Shown here: positions 54,586-57,832 of the stretch, in pieces
Layout of the letters: each line of letters begins with the position of its first letter
Numbering within the stretch: the stretch's first letter is position 1
Origin: an uncultured Neomegalonema sp.
GTDB taxonomy: Bacteria > Pseudomonadota > Alphaproteobacteria > Rhodobacterales > Rhodobacteraceae
Direction of reading: 5' to 3'
DNA: 57,832 bases
Assembly (NCBI GenBank): GCA_937990185.1
Contig: CALKBI010000023.1
Location: 1 to 57,832 of the forward strand
The notes under the pieces: model-generated
What the model saw: only the letters and a program-made list of their open reading frames with translations
Told to the model about the DNA's origin: nothing
Database searches by the model: none
Position numbers and translations under genes: made by a program

Positions 54586-55128
54586 ATAGCTCGTAGACCG
54601 AATCTCGCGCCGCCGACCAGAGATACTGGCCCCCGCGTGAACCACTTTATCCGCTGCCCTAAAGTACGCGTGATTGATCATGAAGGCGAAAATCGTGGGG
54701 TTATGAACCCCGGAGACGCCGTAAAACTGGCTGAAGAAGTTGGTCTTGATCTTGTTGAAGTTTCCCCGAACGTAGACCCTCCGGTCTGTAAAATTCTGGA
54801 TTTCGGGAAATTCAAGTATGAGACTCAGAAAAAGGCTGCCGAAGCTCGTAAAAGTCAAAAGACAGTCGATTTGAAAGAGGTCAAGTTCAGACCAAACATC
54901 GACACACATGATTACGAAGTGAAGTTACGAAGCGCTCGTAAGTTTCTGGGCGAAGGCGACAAATTAAAAGTCACTTTACGTTATCGTGGTCGCGAAATGG
55001 CGCACCAAGAGCTTGGCCGTGCATTGCTAGAACGTGTTTCAGGGGATCTGGAAGATATCGGCAAGGTGGAATCAATGCCTAAACTCGAAGGTCGTCAGAT
55101 GATCATGGTTGTTGGTCCTCGCGTTTAA
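54586..55128 (+). CDS. infC: Translation initiation factor IF-3 (ATA start)
   Basis: A 180-residue IF-3. The conserved N-terminus ([18 protein letters not shown], then [13 protein letters not shown]) lies upstream of the first normal start and is in frame back to a TGA at 54571. The only initiation-like codon with a ribosome site (GGAG, seven bases upstream) is ATA at 54586. Rare start codons in infC let IF-3 restrict its own synthesis; ATT is the common form, so ATA fits that pattern. The C-terminal domain [20 protein letters not shown] is complete. Confidence 0.93.
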   Translation: MARRPNLAPPTRDTGPRVNHFIRCPKVRVIDHEGENRGVMNPGDAVKLAEEVGLDLVEVSPNVDPPVCKILDFGKFKYETQKKAAEARKSQKTVDLKEVKFRPNIDTHDYEVKLRSARKFLGEGDKLKVTLRYRGREMAHQELGRALLERVSGDLEDIGKVESMPKLEGRQMIMVVGPRV

Positions 55129-55159
55129 TACGCGAATATCGTTCAAAGTCGTGACGCTA

Positions 55160-55180
55160 ACCCCCGCAAGCCGCGGGGGT
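55160..55180 (+). terminator. Hairpin after infC
   Basis: ACCCCCGC-AAGCC-GCGGGGGT is an 8-base GC stem 32 bases after the infC stop. No T-run follows, so termination may be partial; rpmI and rplT, the usual next genes, do not follow here. Confidence 0.5.
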
Positions 55181-55327
55181 GAATGTGCGGTCTTGTTTCC
55201 AAACCCTTCACAACACGTCTGCTGTGCCTGGTAAGTGGTTTTCTGTGAGTATTGATGCTGTCGTGATGATGATGTTTCAGGCAGATGTTATTGAGGAACA
55301 GCTGAGGCAATTCTCCGGGAGGGGTCT

Positions 55328-56212
55328 TTGAAAAAACCCCGTATCACATTCTTGCATCGTCTCGAATACGCCGCTGTTCAGCTCGTTGCCCAAACGGTTT
55401 GCAGGTTGCCTTTAGATACTTGCACATCGATTGGCGGAGCCGCGGGCAGGTTTTTTGGAAGGTTCACAGGCTTACGCGCGCGCGCATTGAAAAACTTTTC
55501 ATATGCGATGCCGGATCTTGAAGACGGTGCTCGTTCGGCGACCCTAACCGAAATGTTCGACAGGCTGACACGTACGCTGTTGGAGTATGGTTATCTCCAA
55601 AAATTAAGCGATGACACGGACCGTATCGAAATCGAAGGGTTGCATCATCTGGATGCCGCTAAAGCCTCTGGCCGGGGCGCGCTGTTGGTTACGGGCCACT
55701 TCGGAAATTGGGAAACAATTCGAATTGCATTCGAGCGCCATGGTTGGCCGCCGGCATTAATTTATCGTGCCTTCAACAATCCTTTGTTCGACGTGTATGC
55801 TCAAAAATTAATGAGCGTCGTTGACGCGCCGATTTTCCATAAAGGGCGACGTGGATCTCTGGGAATGTTGCGTCATGTTCGGGGGGGCGGAGCAGCGCTA
55901 ATTCTTACAGATCAACGATTTAACGGCTCGCCGGAAATACCGTTTTTTGGCCGTCCGGCAAAGACATCGCTCGGCGCAGCTGTCATTGCGAAAAATTATG
56001 GTGTTCTTCTCTTGCCAGTACGCGGTGAGCGTATTGGAAGGTCCAGCAGGTTCAAAGTTATCATTGAAGCGCCCTTCCAGACTGAAGAGAAGTCTGCAGA
56101 AGTCGTAACTGGAGATATTAATAACCGGTTGGAAACTTGGGTGCGTGCAAATCCAGAGCAATATTTCTGGATGCACAATCGCTGGGGTAAAATCAGTTCT
56201 GAGACGCGCTAG
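55328..56212 (+). CDS. Lysophospholipid/lipid A acyltransferase (LpxL/HtrB-like)
   Basis: A 294-residue acyltransferase. The TTG start at 55328 has GGGAGGGG four to eleven bases upstream. The GHFGNWE catalytic-type motif (HxxxxE, near residue 122) and the LTDQRFN and PFFGRPAKT stretches fit the LpxL/HtrB group that adds secondary acyl chains to lipid A, or an ornithine-lipid relative. An N-terminal hydrophobic segment suggests inner-membrane anchoring. The 3-prime end overlaps the convergent DUF1223 gene by 20 bases. Confidence 0.85.
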   Translation: MKKPRITFLHRLEYAAVQLVAQTVCRLPLDTCTSIGGAAGRFFGRFTGLRARALKNFSYAMPDLEDGARSATLTEMFDRLTRTLLEYGYLQKLSDDTDRIEIEGLHHLDAAKASGRGALLVTGHFGNWETIRIAFERHGWPPALIYRAFNNPLFDVYAQKLMSVVDAPIFHKGRRGSLGMLRHVRGGGAALILTDQRFNGSPEIPFFGRPAKTSLGAAVIAKNYGVLLLPVRGERIGRSSRFKVIIEAPFQTEEKSAEVVTGDINNRLETWVRANPEQYFWMHNRWGKISSETR

Positions 56213-56954
56213 CAGCCTTAACGCTTCCGCCATAACGGACCTGCGTTGCCCCGAGAATGGGGCCTACCTTGCCGTTTTGGACAATCACAGCAAAACCGCT
56301 TTCACCTTTGGGTTTTGCGCCTTTGAAGCTTTGCGACGAGTTGCCGTCCCAACGGCCAAGCTCACGCCATTCACGAACGACATTCGAATATTCGATATCG
56401 CGTCCATGATTTTCGCCGCCGCCGATCGCTTTCACGATACTTGCGTCGTAACCGACCAACCAAACGATTGAGTCGGGTGCAGATCCACTTGCTGGCGAAA
56501 CCGAAACGCTCACGTTTTCACCTGCGATCTCGGCTTTCACAATCGCTTCGTCTTTAGTTTGGGCGTAGGTTTCGACCGCAGCATCGACCTGCAAGCGACG
56601 GCTTCCAATTACGTCCATTTTGCCATCGACCATGAGCTGCGGTGTATAAACATGCCGCGAGCGCATCATTTTGGCGTAATCACGTTGACGTCTGGTATTA
56701 CCCGGTAGTGCTAGATCGTCTTTCCACCCAAGATAGTCCCAGTAGTCCACATTCAACGAAAGGGCGATTACATTTTCCTGACGAGTAAGAGCTTTGAGAA
56801 CTTTGTCAGCGGGCGGGCAAGAGCTACAGCCTTGACTTGTATAAAGTTCTACAACAACACTGTTGTCCGCTTGTGCTGTTCCTGCAACAGAGGCAAAAAC
56901 GGAACCAATAACGATTCCTCGCGTTAAAACAGCGATATTGCGGAATTTTAACAT
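56193..56954 (-). CDS. DUF1223 thioredoxin-fold secreted protein
   Basis: A 253-residue protein with a signal peptide (ending near AGTAQADN) followed by VVELYTSQGCSSCPPADKVL, the CxxC-bearing DUF1223 start. NVDYWDYLGWKDDLALP and RHVYTPQLMVDG continue the family pattern. It is probably a periplasmic thiol-redox protein; the partner is unknown. Confidence 0.88.
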   Translation of the reverse strand: MLKFRNIAVLTRGIVIGSVFASVAGTAQADNSVVVELYTSQGCSSCPPADKVLKALTRQENVIALSLNVDYWDYLGWKDDLALPGNTRRQRDYAKMMRSRHVYTPQLMVDGKMDVIGSRRLQVDAAVETYAQTKDEAIVKAEIAGENVSVSVSPASGSAPDSIVWLVGYDASIVKAIGGGENHGRDIEYSNVVREWRELGRWDGNSSQSFKGAKPKGESGFAVIVQNGKVGPILGATQVRYGGSVKAASASQN

Positions 56955-57218
56955 AATCAGACCTTTTGTTTGCCTACCATGCTCATTCTAGCGTGCCACC
57001 GTGTTGCAAGCTAATCACGCCTGCGCGATAAAAAAATACATCTTACTCACGTTCAAGATCGGCGCTGTGATCACCCGATGACCATGCTGCAATGGATTTA
57101 CGTCATTGCAAACCATTCGTACCTCTTCCAAAGTACAATATGATCAAAAGGCTAACAGTAGGTGTCATGGCTTTTCTATAGACATAATGTCACTGCTAAA
57201 TAATTACGGGAGATTTCG

Positions 57219-57832
57219 ATGAAACTTGATGGCTTACAAGTGATTGCTGCGGATCGGATGGCGGTTTGGCGTGCACTGAACGATCCTAACGTGCTGCAGG
57301 CATCGATTCCCGGTTGTAAAGAAATGCAACAAACATCGCCGACGAATTTTGAGGCGGTGGTCGTTCAAAAAGTCGGCCCGGTCAAAGCGACCTTCAATGG
57401 CGTTGTTGAGATGCAGGATGTGGTCGAAGGCGAAAGCCTGACTCTTGTCGGAGAGGGCAAAGGCGGAGTTGCTGGCATGGCAAAAGGGTCAGCGCGCGTT
57501 TCACTCACTGATGTTCCAGGGGGGACACAAGTTTCATACGAGGCTGATGCGAGCGTGGCGGGGCGCATTGCTCAACTCGGGTCCCGTTTGATTGATGGTG
57601 TCGCCAATCGTATGGCGAACACCTTTTTTGAAAACTTTAAAGCCGCGGTTGAAGGCCAAGGCAGTGTAGAGAGTAATAATATGTCAACAGAGTCATCCAA
57701 CGAAGAATCCGGTGTATCAGGTGCAACATCTGCGGCAGTCGGAGCCGCAGCTGCGGCTGGAGGGGCGGTCGCTGCGACAGCAGCATCTTCCGCAGATGCG
57801 GTTGGAAATGCCGTATCAGGTGTTGCGGGCGG
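57219..57832 (+). CDS. CoxG-like SRPBCC protein (partial, runs off the window)
   Basis: The frame opens at 57219 with GGGAG nine bases before the ATG and is still open at the window end (204 codons seen). MKLDGLQVIAADRMAVWRAL, then LQASIPGCKE and VGPVKATFNGVVEM are the CoxG (carbon monoxide dehydrogenase subunit G) pattern. The first ~145 residues are the SRPBCC domain; a Ser/Glu linker and an Ala/Gly-rich stretch, likely leading to a membrane anchor, follow. CoxG proteins help mature molybdenum hydroxylases; those genes may lie just to the right. Confidence 0.85.
   Translation, partial: MKLDGLQVIAADRMAVWRALNDPNVLQASIPGCKEMQQTSPTNFEAVVVQKVGPVKATFNGVVEMQDVVEGESLTLVGEGKGGVAGMAKGSARVSLTDVPGGTQVSYEADASVAGRIAQLGSRLIDGVANRMANTFFENFKAAVEGQGSVESNNMSTESSNEESGVSGATSAAVGAAAAAGGAVAATAASSADAVGNAVSGVAG

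Noticed and set aside
54637..55128. infC beginning at GTG 54637
   Set aside because: The conserved IF-3 N-terminal residues are encoded upstream in frame, and a ribosome site precedes ATA at 54586.

Overview
This window is chromosomal DNA of an alphaproteobacterium. The evidence is the suf cluster, the rpsF-rpsR-rplI block with extended S6 and L9 proteins, the tRNA-Leu/tig/clpP/clpX block, FAD-dependent thyX, bactofilin, a TAXI-type TRAP transporter, and a SAM-II riboswitch ahead of metZ, an RNA class known mainly from Alphaproteobacteria. Base composition is moderate, and GTG, TTG and one ATA start codon appear. I cannot place it below class level from the sequence alone. No rRNA, CRISPR array, prophage or insertion sequence is visible.

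Layout. 1-4224: iron-sulphur cluster assembly genes (sufC, sufD, sufS) with small membrane proteins between them. 4478-8965: a lipoprotein, a phospholipase-A2-like protein and a TAXI-TRAP uptake system. 9055-10391 (minus): rplI, rpsR, rpsF. 10931-14712 (minus): adenosine kinase, metK and ahcY, which together make and recycle the S-adenosylmethionine (SAM) methyl donor. 14936-18650 (minus): clpX, clpP, tig and a tRNA-Leu(UAG). 19022-26474: mixed metabolic and tRNA-modification genes, including a PhzS-like flavin monooxygenase divergent from an enamidase-like amidohydrolase, then ssb. 26752-36734: envelope genes (YbaY-like lipoprotein, bactofilin, a large AsmA-like protein), Bcp peroxiredoxin, a class V aminotransferase, two paralogous receiver proteins and tyrS.

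36784-42683 is the unusual part. It is a duplication hotspot centred on anmK. To its left lie two tandem modules of a small protein plus an Imm11/DUF1629-like immunity-type protein. One small gene is broken, an orphan 3-prime gene tail survives, and a 29-base copy of the start of anmK sits at the far edge. To its right is a second duplication that copied the SAM-II riboswitch and the first ~200 bases of metZ and fused them to the last ~118 bases of anmK. This makes a dead chimeric gene just upstream of the intact riboswitch-controlled metZ.

42711-50400 holds folD, valine and acyl-CoA catabolism genes (mmsB, a 3-hydroxyisobutyryl-CoA hydrolase, an enoyl-CoA hydratase), a fatty-acid desaturase and a membrane histidine kinase. 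50649-54435 (minus) holds galU and a four-gene phospholipid operon (CDP-alcohol transferase, CdsA-like, PlsC-like, membrane protein) that resembles the ynbAB/ynjF type rather than housekeeping cdsA. The window closes with infC (ATA start), an LpxL-like acyltransferase, a DUF1223 thioredoxin-fold protein and the start of a CoxG-like gene cut by the window edge.

Names rest on motifs and remembered family resemblance; no database search or structure prediction was run.
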